Below, one piece after another: positions 55,055 to 64,000 of a DNA stretch of 64,000 bases. The DNA comes from Rheum nobile (Eukaryota > Streptophyta > Magnoliopsida > Caryophyllales > Polygonaceae). Under the pieces are notes generated by a model. It ran no database searches. It was not told the origin of the DNA and worked only from the letters and a program-made list of their open reading frames with translations. Position numbers and translations under genes: made by a program. Position 1 is the first letter of the stretch. Each line of letters begins with the position of its first letter. Location of the stretch: contig WOAB01000476.1 of the NCBI GenBank assembly GCA_027886185.1, positions 868,001-932,000 of the forward strand. The letters are read 5' to 3'.

Positions 55055-58000
55055 TCCCCCCTCGATCCGAAGTGGTCGTAGACCAAGTTTGGAGCGCATA
55101 TGAAGGAACCGAGCAGTTGGCAGAGGTTTGGTAAGGAGATCAGCCTTCTGGTCTTTTGAGGAGATGAAAACAACTCTCAAGGATCTGTTGCAAACACGTT
55201 CCCGAACAAAGTGGTAGTCCAAGCTTAGATGCTTGATCCTGTGGTGCTGAACTGGATTTACAGCGAGGTATGTGGCTCCAAGATTGTCATACCACAAGGT
55301 GGGGGGCTGATGAAGGTAAATGCCAAGCTCAGACAACAAGCCTTGGAGCCATAGAGATTCACAAGTGGCATGAGCAAGGGCCCTGTATTCAGCTTCAGTA
55401 GATGAGCGGGCAACCGTAGGCTGCTTTTTGGATGTCCAGGAGATGAGATTACCTCCATGAAAGATGCAATAGGCACTTGTTGATCGTCGATCAGAGGGAT
55501 CGCCAGCCCAGTCAGCATCAGAAAAGGCTGCTAGAGAGGAACTGGGAGTAGAGGAGAGCATAAACTGAAGATCCGCCGTTGAGTTCAGGTATCGGAGCAC
55601 TCGCTTGACCCCTTGCCAGTGCTTATCTGTGGGAGAGTGCATTGCTTGACATAGCCGGTTCACTGCAAAGGAGATGTCTGGACGGGTGAAAGCAAGGTAC
55701 TGGAGGCCACCCACAATGCTACGATAAAAGGTAGAATCTGCAAATGGCGAGGAGGTCTCGTTGGAGGAGATGAAATTGGTGGCCATGGGTGTGCTAACAG
55801 CTTTGGATTGATCCATCTTGGCCCTCTGGACTAGCTCCCGTATGTACTTAGATTGACACAGAAAAAATCCTTCTGGTGTGCGATGAACCTCGATGCCAAG
55901 AAAGTAATGTAAGGGGCCCAAGTCCTTCACTGGAAAATGCATAGACAAGTGCTTAACAAAGCAAGCTGACAAACCATCATTGTTAGACAAAACAAGCAAA
56001 TCATCGACATATATTAAAACAAAGACAAGGTGGTGTCCTTGGCGATGGATGAAAAGAGAGGAGTCGGATTGAGATTGGGAGAAACCCATAGTGATGAGGG
56101 AGTCACTCAGTCGAGCAAACCAAGCTCGTGGTGCTTGTTTTAGGCCATAGAGAGAGCGGTGTAATTTACAAATGTGATGAGGGAAGGATTTGTGGGAGAA
56201 ACCTGGTGGTTGGGATATGTACACGTCCTCCTTCAAGGTCCCATGGAGAAAGGCATTTTGGATGTCGAGTTGGCGAGTCGACCATTTGTTCATTGCTGCA
56301 AGGGATATGAGAAGACGAATTGTGGAAGCTTTGGCGACGGGACTGAAGGTTTCGTCGTAGTCGAGCCCATGTACTTGATTGAAGCCCTTGGCGACTAGAC
56401 GGGCTTTACGACGCTCAATAGAACCATTGGCATGGCGCTTGGTTTTGAAGACCCATTTGACACCAAGAACATTGCGGGAGGAGGTGGGTGGGACAAGGGA
56501 CCAAGTGTTGGTGGAGAGAAGGGCCTGAAATTCAGCGGCCATGGCAGCACACCATTCAGGGTATTTGGAGGCTTCTGTGTAAGAGGTAGGTTCATCTGGG
56601 ATGATGGAGGCGTTTGAACAGGCTGCAGAGGGTGGCCAGGGAATAGTTCCATCCGAGCGGACTAGGGGTTTGGTTATTAGGGATTTGGATCGTGTTTGCA
56701 TGTGGTGAGATGGGCCAAGGATGGGATTTGGGCTTGGGGAGAGGGACGGCCCATCAGAGGAGGAAGAGGGAGTTGTAGAGGAAGCGGGAGTATGAGTCTG
56801 ATGTGAGGAAGATATGGGGGAGCTGGGTTGGGCCTGTTGTTGGGCCGTGGTGGAGGGTAAAAGATGGGGAATAGCGGGTAAGGGAGCAAGGGCAGGGGTA
56901 AAGGCAGGTGATGGTGATGAAGGAAAGAGGAATGTGTTTTCATGAAAGAGGACATCACGGGAAATGTATAGGCGTTGGGCTACCCAATCATAGCAATGAT
57001 ATCCTCGATAATTGCTAGCATAGCCGCGGAAGATGGTGGGGGTGGAGCGGAATGAGAGTTTGTGGGAGCGGTATGGGCGTAGGTTAGGGAAACAAAGGCA
57101 ACCGGAAACTTTGAGGAATTTGTAATCGGGAGGTTGGTTGAACAACATTTCAAGGGGCGTTTTGTTGTTAAGGGTGGGGGTAGGTAAGCGGTTAATGAGA
57201 TATGTGGCGGTCTCAAAGGCATAATCCCAAAATTGGAGGGGTAAAGAGGCTTGTTTGAGGAGTGTAAGGCCGGTGTCGACAATGCGACGATGGCGGGTTT
57301 CAATGCTCCCGTTTTGTTGGTGGGAGTGGGGACAAGTGATGCGGTGGGCAATGCCCAAGGATTGGAGAAGGGATTTGAGGGGTTTGAATTCGGTACCTCC
57401 ATCCGTTTGTATGTAGGAGATTTTGGTGGTGAAAAATTTTGTGACAAAGGTAATGAATGTGGATACAATTTGTGGAACAAGATTTTTTGTAGCAAATGGA
57501 AACAACCACAAAAAATTGGAATAATCATCAACAATAGCAAGATAATAAGTATTGCCTTTCATTGAAGTATCATGAGCGGGGCCCCATACATCCATAAACA
57601 AAAGGAAGAGAGGGCTGGGGGATTGGGTTGGACTGGGCGGGTGTGGGTGGGCATGGGCTTTGGCCCAAGAGCAGGCTTGACATTTTTGTGGGCTTAATGG
57701 GCCGGTTTTAGGGAGACCAGAGAAAGAGTGGAAAAGAGAGGAAGAAAGACGCTGGGAGGGATGACCTAGTCTGAGGTGCCAAAGAGCAGCAGATTCGGCG
57801 GCGGTATGGTGAGCTTGCGGCAAGGAAGGTGGTGGCGACGCGGCGGTGGAGAACTCGTACAGCCCAGCATTAACGGGACCTCGAAGGAGCACTTGTTTGG
57901 TCTGCGAATCCTTGACAACAAAGAAGGAAGAGTGAAACTCAAAGAAAACAGAGTTATCAGTGCAAAAGCGATGAACAGATAATAAATTCTTCGTAATTAA

Positions 58001-59140
58001 GGGCGTATGAAGGAGATTGGTGAGCTTGAATGTACGATTTTGGGATTGGAAAGAGTCGGTGCCTTGGTTGTGAATCGGGATTTGGGAGCCATCGCCAAGG
58101 GACACTGTGTCCGAGCCTTCGTAGTGATAGTTGTCGAGACGCAAGTTCGTCAGGTCAGGGGTGAAATGATGAGTCACTGCTGTATCCGGGAACCAAGTGT
58201 TGTTGTGGTAAGCCGTATAGTTGGCTTGAAGGGAGGCAGGCGGCGGAGCCTGGAGCGATTGGTCGAACCTGTGCCAGCACTTGATGGCAGTGTGGCCGGG
58301 CTTGGAGCAGAGTTGGCAAATTGGGCGATTGTCCGGTGCACCAGAGAAGGTGGTGATGGGACCCCGGCCTTGACCATTAGAGTTGCGACCTCGATCACGA
58401 TTGAGGCTGCGACCACTGAAGCCACGATTAGAGCCGCGACCACGGGTGGTAAAATTGGATTCAGGTGGTTCAGATGAGGTGTTGTTGACAGAGATGGAGG
58501 TGGTGAGAGCTTTGGTTTGATGAGCGAGCCGAGATTCATGGACAAAGAGATGGGAGAGGATTTGGGTGGGAGGAGGTAGAGTGGCTTGGGTGGAGAGAGC
58601 TGTGACAACAACATCATATCCAGAGTCGAGCCCAGCGAGGAGATAAGTGGAAAACTCCATATCCGAGATCGACTGACCGACAGCGGCGAGCATTTGGGAG
58701 AGCCCTTTTGCTTTGTTGAAGAAGTCGGTGATGGACTCCGAACCTTTCTTGAGAGACGCCAGTTGGAGGCGAGTGTGGACAAGCTGAGCACTCGAGCGAG
58801 CAGAGAACAAGTCATGGAGGTTGTTCCATATCGCCATGGATGAGTCACACTCAAGGACTTGAGCAAGAACACTCTCAGTGAGAGAGGAGGTGAGAATGGC
58901 CATGACCAGTTGGTCTTTGGAGTGCCATTCACTGTGAGCTGGGTTGGCGGCTCCATCTAGGTTCGTCGGTGGACATGGAAAGCTGCCGTCGACGAGGCGA
59001 AAAAGGCCGTGGGCTTTCAGGTAAGTGGAGACTTGAGCTTTCCAGAGTGGAAAGTTCTCCTGGGATAGCTTAACGGTTATGAATGAAGAGAAGGAAGCGA
59101 GTGAAGGAGTCGGATTGTGGGTTTGATTTGTTAAGGCCAT
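55052..59140 (-). CDS. gag-pol: Complete copia gag-pol polyprotein of element H
   Basis: 1,362 codons without interruption; start ATG at 59140. Gag (about 1-300) has the copia domain (FPLWKAQVSTYLKAHGLFRL, AIWNNLHDLFSARSSAQLVH) and the knuckle CQLCSKPGHTAIKC (about 275-288). Protease: NTWFPDTAVTHHFTPDL, Asp at about 319, with Asp-Thr-Ala in place of Asp-Ser-Gly. Integrase: ALWHLRLGHPSQ and KCQACSWAK, catalytic Asp about 516 (FMDVWGPA), Asp about 580 (QTDGGTEF), Glu about 614 (SIETRHRR). RT: VKWVFKTKRHANGS, RQLDIQNAFLHG, LIYVDDLLVLSN. RNase H: AFSDADWAGDPSDRRSTSAY, RSSTEAEYRAL and LLTKPLPTARF. It would make the full set of particle, cleavage, copying and integration proteins. The frame ends in the polypurine tract (IEGG) and the LTR supplies TAG. 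Confidence 0.96.
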   Translation of the reverse strand: MALTNQTHNPTPSLASFSSFITVKLSQENFPLWKAQVSTYLKAHGLFRLVDGSFPCPPTNLDGAANPAHSEWHSKDQLVMAILTSSLTESVLAQVLECDSSMAIWNNLHDLFSARSSAQLVHTRLQLASLKKGSESITDFFNKAKGLSQMLAAVGQSISDMEFSTYLLAGLDSGYDVVVTALSTQATLPPPTQILSHLFVHESRLAHQTKALTTSISVNNTSSEPPESNFTTRGRGSNRGFSGRSLNRDRGRNSNGQGRGPITTFSGAPDNRPICQLCSKPGHTAIKCWHRFDQSLQAPPPASLQANYTAYHNNTWFPDTAVTHHFTPDLTNLRLDNYHYEGSDTVSLGDGSQIPIHNQGTDSFQSQNRTFKLTNLLHTPLITKNLLSVHRFCTDNSVFFEFHSSFFVVKDSQTKQVLLRGPVNAGLYEFSTAASPPPSLPQAHHTAAESAALWHLRLGHPSQRLSSSLFHSFSGLPKTGPLSPQKCQACSWAKAHAHPHPPSPTQSPSPLFLLFMDVWGPAHDTSMKGNTYYLAIVDDYSNFLWLFPFATKNLVPQIVSTFITFVTKFFTTKISYIQTDGGTEFKPLKSLLQSLGIAHRITCPHSHQQNGSIETRHRRIVDTGLTLLKQASLPLQFWDYAFETATYLINRLPTPTLNNKTPLEMLFNQPPDYKFLKVSGCLCFPNLRPYRSHKLSFRSTPTIFRGYASNYRGYHCYDWVAQRLYISRDVLFHENTFLFPSSPSPAFTPALAPLPAIPHLLPSTTAQQQAQPSSPISSSHQTHTPASSTTPSSSSDGPSLSPSPNPILGPSHHMQTRSKSLITKPLVRSDGTIPWPPSAACSNASIIPDEPTSYTEASKYPEWCAAMAAEFQALLSTNTWSLVPPTSSRNVLGVKWVFKTKRHANGSIERRKARLVAKGFNQVHGLDYDETFSPVAKASTIRLLISLAAMNKWSTRQLDIQNAFLHGTLKEDVYISQPPGFSHKSFPHHICKLHRSLYGLKQAPRAWFARLSDSLITMGFSQSQSDSSLFIHRQGHHLVFVLIYVDDLLVLSNNDGLSACFVKHLSMHFPVKDLGPLHYFLGIEVHRTPEGFFLCQSKYIRELVQRAKMDQSKAVSTPMATNFISSNETSSPFADSTFYRSIVGGLQYLAFTRPDISFAVNRLCQAMHSPTDKHWQGVKRVLRYLNSTADLQFMLSSTPSSSLAAFSDADWAGDPSDRRSTSAYCIFHGGNLISWTSKKQPTVARSSTEAEYRALAHATCESLWLQGLLSELGIYLHQPPTLWYDNLGATYLAVNPVQHHRIKHLSLDYHFVRERVCNRSLRVVFISSKDQKADLLTKPLPTARFLHMRSKLGLRPLRIEGG

Positions 59141-59230
59141 GGCTCTGTTTTCCTGGGTTTGATTTGTGTGGATTTTGTGGTGGGGGATAGGAAAGAAGAC
59201 AGAGCTGCTAGGTGGACGTTTGTCCTATAT

Positions 59231-59242
59231 GCTCTGATACCA
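59231..59242 (-). other. Primer-binding site of element H
   Basis: Reverse complement of gctctgatacca, directly adjacent to the LTR with no spacer bases. Confidence 0.92.
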
Positions 59243-59405
59243 TGATGGAAAATGAGGACATAATTTTGTGAAATTCTTGCTTGATTAATCCAGGAGAATG
59301 TACAACATATATATAGTAGTGGAATGGTACTAAGGACAGCTGTCCTCTAGAAATAGTCTAGAAGGAAATTGATCTTATCTAATTACAATGATGTATCCGT
59401 TACTA
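59243..59405 (-). repeat. 5' LTR of element H
   Basis: 163 bp pair of 54892-55054, four substitutions apart. Confidence 0.95.
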
Positions 59406-59532
59406 GGTGTACATGATGAAATTGAGTATTAGTATGTAAGCGTAATATTGAAATCTAAATAGCATGATTATAGTTTCAGCGTATGAAATAAAATGGGTCA
59501 TAAAGTTGTCATTAACTGTGTCATAACATATG

Positions 59533-60309
59533 TCATTGATCTGGGTCGTAAAATATTTCATGGGCCGAACCCCAAGTGAGATAAAACAGAGAGAGAGAAC
59601 GCAAGAAAATAAAAGTTAAAGAGATGGAAAGAACAAGAAGAAGCAGCCCGTATAAGTAGGGCCAAAACCGAAGTTGGAAAAAATAAACGAATAGCATGGA
59701 GAAGGATACCAGTGGGTTTAAAGGCCCAGTTAAAAATTCTAAAGGAATGTTAGTGATAAGAAGATAGATCAAAAGAGACAAATAAAACCCAGAATCCATT
59801 TTACAAAGAGGGGTGTAAATAATTTGAAAAGCTGTCATTGAAAAAGATATACTGTGAAGTCGATAAAAACAAGATGGTAGAATGGAAGAAGTGAAAGTAT
59901 GGAGAAAACTCAGTAAATATACTATCATACACATAGTATTATTAAAATATAAGGCGGAAAAGGAGAAGCGGTGAGTGAGAGCATGAGCATGAGCATGGGT
60001 ATTATAAAACAAAGTGGTGACACATATAAGATTAAAAGAGAGGCAACAATTTGTATCATGACAAGTGTACTTAAAATAAACAGTCAGGAAAAGTGATGCA
60101 AAGAAAAGTAAGATTTGGATACAAGATATGTTGGCATTCTTATAATCTATCTTATTTAAAGAGAAGAAAGCAAGATTAGGATACATAATTGTACTATTGT
60201 GAAAATTATTAACTAAAAAGATATTGGGCAATAAATAAAAGATGTAGAGAGCAGTAAAAATAGGTTCCGTCAGAGCATATAAAAAAAAAGTAAAGATCAA
60301 AATTAGCAT
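59533..60309 (-). CDS. Hydrophobic open frame upstream of LINE 2 endonuclease
   Basis: 258 codons, beginning MLILIFTFFLYALTEPIFTA. Very rich in Phe, Leu, Ile, Tyr and Ser, with several membrane-span-like segments (YLLITNIPLEFL, YLYGLLLLVLSISLTFIFL). Ends HEIFYDPDQ. With element H removed, it lies about 230 bp upstream of the LINE 2 endonuclease start, the same arrangement as the 327-codon frame of LINE 1. By eye I cannot show that the two proteins are related. The same caution about pyrimidine-rich strands applies. It is not a known LINE ORF1 and not a mitochondrial protein that I recognise. Confidence 0.28.
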   Translation of the reverse strand: MLILIFTFFLYALTEPIFTALYIFYLLPNIFLVNNFHNSTIMYPNLAFFSLNKIDYKNANISCIQILLFFASLFLTVYFKYTCHDTNCCLSFNLICVTTLFYNTHAHAHALTHRFSFSALYFNNTMCMIVYLLSFLHTFTSSILPSCFYRLHSISFSMTAFQIIYTPLCKMDSGFYLSLLIYLLITNIPLEFLTGPLNPLVSFSMLFVYFFQLRFWPYLYGLLLLVLSISLTFIFLRSLSLFYLTWGSAHEIFYDPDQ

Positions 60310-60341
60310 GTAATAAGTGAAGGATTATCATAACTAAATTG

Positions 60342-61330
60342 TGTTGGGGAGAAATACTTGTGTAGGAACACTATTTTAGAACCGAATAAAATTTAAAATG
60401 CAAGAATTTAAACGCACATAAACTGTAATTAAAACAGCGAAAGTATACCGAACAAAATTCAGATTGAATCTGGATGCAGAGGCGAGACTGATCTCTATCC
60501 TTAATTCTGAAATCGCCCCGTATTGCGACGGTTCTTTAGCGATCCGAATCCCAGGATACAACTGCAAAACTATTCTGAATTGCGCAACCAATTCACAGAA
60601 GGCTACGAACTTGTTCTGTGTTGAACTCTCAGACTCGAGCGAATAAAACAGTGAAGGAAGGACGCTTTTCAGTGGGAGATGATGTTACTGATGATCTGTT
60701 CGAATGAGGTGCCAGAACTGCTCTTTTAAAGAGCCTCTGGAGGAGCCACTAACGAAGTGGAGGAGATAGTGGAGCAAGTCTATTGCTTCAACAGAGTGGA
60801 GGAGAAAAACGAGGGAGCCCTTGAGAATAGGTCAAGGCTGCAACTGCCCCGGACTAGGTCAAAGCCCATCCGATGGGTCTTCTGGATCGGCCCAAAAAAG
60901 ATAGAACGTTGGCTGGCCAGCCCAAGCCCAATCCGATCCAACCCACCCCGGCCCCGGCCCAAGCCCGGCTCGGCGCGCGTGTGGTCTTGATGAGCTAGGT
61001 CCTCTCTCCATTACACATGGGTGGTGACCCAAGGCCACAACCTTGGATCCATTTTTCTAGTATATATACTAGTAACATTTTCTCCAAACTTCCAATGTGG
61101 GATACACATTTTCATCCCAAATTGTCCCAAGTTATGCACTTCATGCAACCAACTTTGGGCCTCCATTTCTCATTCAAACGGAAATCATTTTTGTCGTATG
61201 AGTACTTTACGAGAATGTGCTCGCATAGACGAAGCCAATGCTTCCATTTTCCGGTGTTGTCGTTGGCTGGAGCCCACCGGAATTGTGCCCGGAAAAGTTA
61301 CCGGCGCCACATTAAAAATGAGTTCCAACA
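60342..61330 (-). repeat. 3' LTR of element I
   Basis: 989 bp bounded by TGTTGG (60342) and CCAACA (61325-61330), a perfect 6-bp terminal inverted repeat. No second LTR in the window. A GC-rich section lies at 60860-60985. Confidence 0.75.
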
Positions 61331-61909
61331 ATCCCCCACATGAATAGAAATGATTCTAAACATATGTTTAAAAGACAAAAAGACTTTTGAGAGTACAGTC
61401 GAAAAATCACTGCATCTGGACTGGTAGCGTGTTTCAGCCTTGAACCACCCATAGTAAGTAGCTATCGGATTTACTCGATCAGGTAGTGAACATGATGTTT
61501 TGAACCACCCGGGCTTTGATGTAAACCGAAACAACATCTATCACACAGTTTCATCTTCTCACAGAACTAGGTTCTCTTGTTGTGTTCATTTTGGCCTTGA
61601 ACATCTCTGGTTATTCATGAGTGAACTTGGAGAATGTTATCCTCTCTTCATTCTCCTAGAAACGGCCCAATTTCACACTCATAAGGTGATTTACCATAAA
61701 GAGTATCCTGTCATACGCCACTTGTATTTCAAAGCTATGGAATCATTAAAAGCCAAGCTTAACCTTAACTCATACAGGTAGCACTGTTCATCATCCTAGG
61801 AATTGGGAGGAGAACTGAGTCTCCCAGTGCTCATCTAGATTCAACTTGATTTAGTTTTCCCTTTGAACCTACGTCTTGGGATCTCAAGTCACATAGGTGC
61901 GGTTTTCCA
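61331..61909 (-). other. Region between RNase H and 3' LTR of element I
   Basis: About 580 bases with no recognised coding content. The sequence ttgaaccacc occurs twice (about 61440 and 61501). The polypurine tract is at about 61330-61339 (plus strand atcccccaca). Confidence 0.6.
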
Positions 61910-62449
61910 TCAAGCATCCTCTTTGGTCATAGGCTTTAAACCCATTCCTCTTGATGATTTGACAACTTGATCTCGTGACAAACCCTTAGTAAATGGATCC
62001 GCTAGGTTGTCAGCCGATTTGATATAATCTATTGAGATTATCCCATTTGAGAGTAGTTGTCTAATGGTCTTATGTCGTTTTTTTATATGACGTGATTTAC
62101 CATTGTATAAATGACTCAGTGCCCGTGCTATAGCTGATTGACTGTCACAGAGTACACCTAATGCTGGCACTGATTTATCCCACATTGGGATATCTTCCAA
62201 AAAATTCCGAAGCCATTCAGCTTCCTCTGCTGCTTTGTCCAAAGCAATGAACTCAGACTCCATAGTGGATCTGGCCAGCAGTGTTTGTTTGAAAGATTTC
62301 CATGATACTGTTGCACCACCAAGTGTAAATACATATCCACTTGTCGATTTTGAGTTTCTAGAATCTGATATCCAGTTTGCATCACTGTATCCTTCCAGAA
62401 CTGCTGGGTATTTGCCATAGTGCAGCCCATAACTTTGAGTATATCGCAA
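61910..62449 (-). pseudogene. pol: RNase H of element I
   Basis: LRYTQSYGLHYGKYPAVLEG, YSDANWISDSRNSKSTSGYV, STMESEFIALDKAAEEAEWL, VLCDSQSAIARALSHLYNGK and RHIKKRHKTIRQLLSNGII, then SADNLADPFTKGLSRDQV. These are standard Ty1/copia RNase H motifs of the Tork/Tnt1 type. Stops at 62450-62480 separate it from RT, including one where GHKHWK would be expected to read on. Confidence 0.9.
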
Positions 62450-62476
62450 TTAGTTCAATACTCTAGTTATTCATTT

Positions 62477-63439
62477 TCAGTGTTTGTGTCCTGGATTACT
62501 TGTGTAGCGACTTAGTACATTTACTGAGTGCGCCAAGTCAGGTCTTGTGCAATTGGTCAAGTACATCAGACTTCCAATTACACGTGCATACTCCAATTGT
62601 GACACTGCATCTCTCGAGTTCTTAGTCAAGTGGAGATGAGGGTCCACGGGACTCTTTGCAGTCCCACTTGAATAGTTCTTGAATCTGTCAAGTAGTTTTT
62701 CAGCATAGTGATCTTGAGACAGGATAATTCCTTCAGAATGTCTAGTGATTTTGATCCCTAGTATGACATCTGTTAATCCCAAGTCTTTCATGTCAAACTT
62801 CCCACTAAGCATGTTCTTAGTTCGATTGATTATGTCTTTATTGCTTCCAATAATGAGCATGTCATCTACATACAAACACAACAAAATGTATCCATTTGGA
62901 GTTTTTTTGAAGTAGATGCATTTGTCACATTCATTGATGCTGAAGCCATTTGACATCATTACATTGTCAAATTTTTCATGCCACTGTTTTGGAGCTTGTT
63001 TGAGTCCATATAAGGACTTTACAAGTCTGCACACCTTGTGTTCCTGTCCAGGAACAACGTAACCCTCAGGTTGTTTCATGTATATTTCCTCTTCTAATTT
63101 TCCGTTTAGAAAGGCAGTTTTCACATCCATTTGATGGATTTCGAGGTTTCGTAATGCTGCTATTGCTATTAGCATTCTGATGGAAGTTATTCTCGTAACT
63201 GGAGAATAAGTGTCAAAGAAATCCAAGCCCTATTTTTGCCGGAATCCTTGCACCACAAGCCTAGCCGTGTGCTTCTCTATTGAGCCATCGGTTTTCAATT
63301 TTGTTTTGAAAATCCATTTGCACCCAAGTGCTTTACACCCTTGTGGCAAATTGATTAACTCCCATGTATGGTTCTGCATAATGGAGTCTATTTCACTTTT
63401 GACTGCTTCCTTCCATGAAGGTGCATCGGGTGTAGACAT
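62477..63439 (-). pseudogene. pol: RT of element I
   Basis: From high to low coordinate: SWKEAVKSEIDSIMQNHTWE, KWIFKTKLKTDGSIEKHTAR, LVVQGFRQK, then a TAG at 63227-63229 and the same frame again with GLDFFDTYSPVTRITSIRML, HQMDVKTAFLNG, KSLYGLKQAPKQWHEKFD and LLCLYVDDMLIIGSN (catalytic Asp pair). It ends TSNPGHKH at a stop. One in-frame nonsense codon and otherwise well kept. It continues RNase H downstream and integrase upstream. Confidence 0.9.
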
Positions 63440-63555
63440 GGCTTCTTTGAATGTTCTAGGCTCATTCTCTAAAAGAAAGGCCGTTATGAACTCATTCCCA
63501 AAGGATTTCTCCTTTCGAGCTCTTTTGCTTCGTCTAGGTTCATCTTCTGCTTCAT

Positions 63556-63981
63556 TTACAGAAGTGCCTGCTTCTCTTTGTTCACGAGTTCGTTTTGGAT
63601 GTTCTTATCTTTGCACGGAAACACATGTTGAAAGAAGGACACATCCCTTGATTCCATTATTGTATTTGCATGTATGTCTGTTATGTCAGATTTATATACC
63701 AGAAACCGATAAGCACTACTGTTGTGTGCATATCCTATGAAAATACAATCAACGGTCTTAGGTCCAATTGTGACCTTTTTAGGAGGTGGTACTGCCACTT
63801 TTGCTAGGCACCCCAACACTTTGAGGTATTTGTACGATGGTACGTTACCTTTCCAAAGTTCGTATGGCGTTTTGCCAGTAACCTTATGCGGTATCTTGTT
63901 GAGGATATAATTGGTGGTAAGCAACACTTCCCCCCACATGTTCTGGGGTAACCCAGATTCATGCAACATTGCATTCATCAT
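63556..63981 (-). pseudogene. pol: Integrase C-terminal part of element I
   Basis: MMNAMLHESGLPQNMWGEVL, NYILNKIPHKVTGKTPYELW, KYLKVLGCLAKV, FIGYAHNSSAYRFLVYKSDI and MESRDVSFFQHVFP are the region after the catalytic core of a Ty1/copia integrase. The catalytic residues lie upstream, beyond the window. The frame stops at 63556. A shift restores the Glu/Arg-rich linker (NEAEDEPRRSKRARKEKSF) leading to RT. Confidence 0.88.
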
Positions 63982-64000
63982 CTCTTTTAGAGTTCGGTTC

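Larger units (their letters stand above)
54892..59405 (-). mobile_element. Intact Ale/Retrofit-type Ty1/copia element H
   Basis: 4,514 bp with 163-bp LTRs (54892-55054 and 59243-59405) and the 5-bp duplication GGTGT on both sides (54887-54891 and 59406-59410). The LTRs differ at 4 of 163 positions by direct comparison. Primer-binding site 59231-59242 directly adjoins the 5' LTR. The polypurine tract GAGGGGGGA (minus strand of 55055-55063) lies inside the last codons. One uninterrupted polyprotein. The only element in the window that looks capable of autonomous movement. Confidence 0.95.
49970..60341 (-). mobile_element. L1-type LINE 2, split by copia element H
   Basis: Same layout as LINE 1: hydrophobic frame (60309-59533), then element H (54892-59405, GGTGT duplication), then ORF2 parts from 54774 to 50150. 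The 5' end is cut by the LTR of element I at 60342, and the 3' end lies near 49970 without an obvious A tail. A 447-bp segment of ORF2 is duplicated (51668-52578). Confidence 0.78.
60342..64000 (-). mobile_element. Tork/Tnt1-type Ty1/copia element I (partial)
   Basis: 3' LTR 60342-61330 at the left; on the minus strand the interior (61331 onward) holds RNase H, RT and the end of integrase and continues beyond the window. Polypurine tract TGTGGGGGAT abuts the LTR. The frame is broken by at least four stops or shifts, so this copy is decayed. Confidence 0.85.

Noticed and set aside
56980..58480. Several 60-186-codon frames on both strands
   Set aside because: Shadows of the intact H polyprotein, which covers 55052-59140.
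59533..60309. Possible mitochondrial membrane-protein gene transferred to the nucleus
   Set aside because: Hydrophobic and Phe/Leu-rich, but no respiratory-chain motif recognised and its place upstream of a LINE endonuclease is a better explanation.

Overview
The window reads as nuclear DNA of a flowering plant, probably a eudicot. The evidence is spliced exons of a nuclear-encoded chloroplast protein gene at the left edge, a DUF569-type relic, and almost everything else being nested plant retrotransposons of both superfamilies, two L1-type LINEs and a CACTA DNA transposon. There is no sign of operons, Shine-Dalgarno sites, CRISPR or phage. No tRNA or rRNA gene was recognised.

Layout. (1) 1-2480: the 5' part of a TGD1-like gene (inner-envelope lipid permease) on the minus strand, with a start-codon exon, an upstream leader exon and two CCGAAC-rich repeats. 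(2) 2774-19552: a decayed Ty3/gypsy element on the plus strand (here 'C'). Its 5' LTR is split by a SIRE-type Ty1/copia element ('A', 3827-14818). The 5' LTR of A is in turn split by a small non-autonomous gypsy derivative on the minus strand ('D', 3912-7819, target duplication CTCTC). (3) 19553-39110: a second gypsy element on the minus strand ('E'), split inside integrase by a SIRE-type copia element ('F', 21256-35553, target duplication GTTAG). The gag gene of F is split by a CACTA element (30425-34029). (4) 39370-39734: a broken DUF569 gene. (5) 40232-43558: a long inverted repeat surrounding a gag-only LTR element ('G', minus). (6) 44340-60341: two minus-strand LINEs. The second carries an inserted intact Ale/Retrofit-type copia element ('H', 54892-59405, target duplication GGTGT). 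(7) 60342-64000: the 3' LTR and pol of a Tork/Tnt1-type copia element ('I', minus) running off the window.

How the parts relate. Only the TGD1-like gene looks like a working host gene. H is the only transposon with one uninterrupted gag-pol frame. A, D and G have kept LTRs, primer-binding site and gag-type sequence but lost RT and integrase, so they could only move using enzymes from other elements. A and F each carry an extra sense-strand ORF after pol, and the two ORFs are visibly homologous to each other. This is the least understood coding content here. Other points of interest are a 35-nt perfect-axis palindrome where one end of the CACTA element should be, an in-frame 57-residue duplication inside the F integrase, and long hydrophobic open frames upstream of both LINE endonuclease-RT genes.

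Limits. All family calls come from reading motifs by eye. LTR ends are fixed by paired copies where stated and are otherwise approximate.
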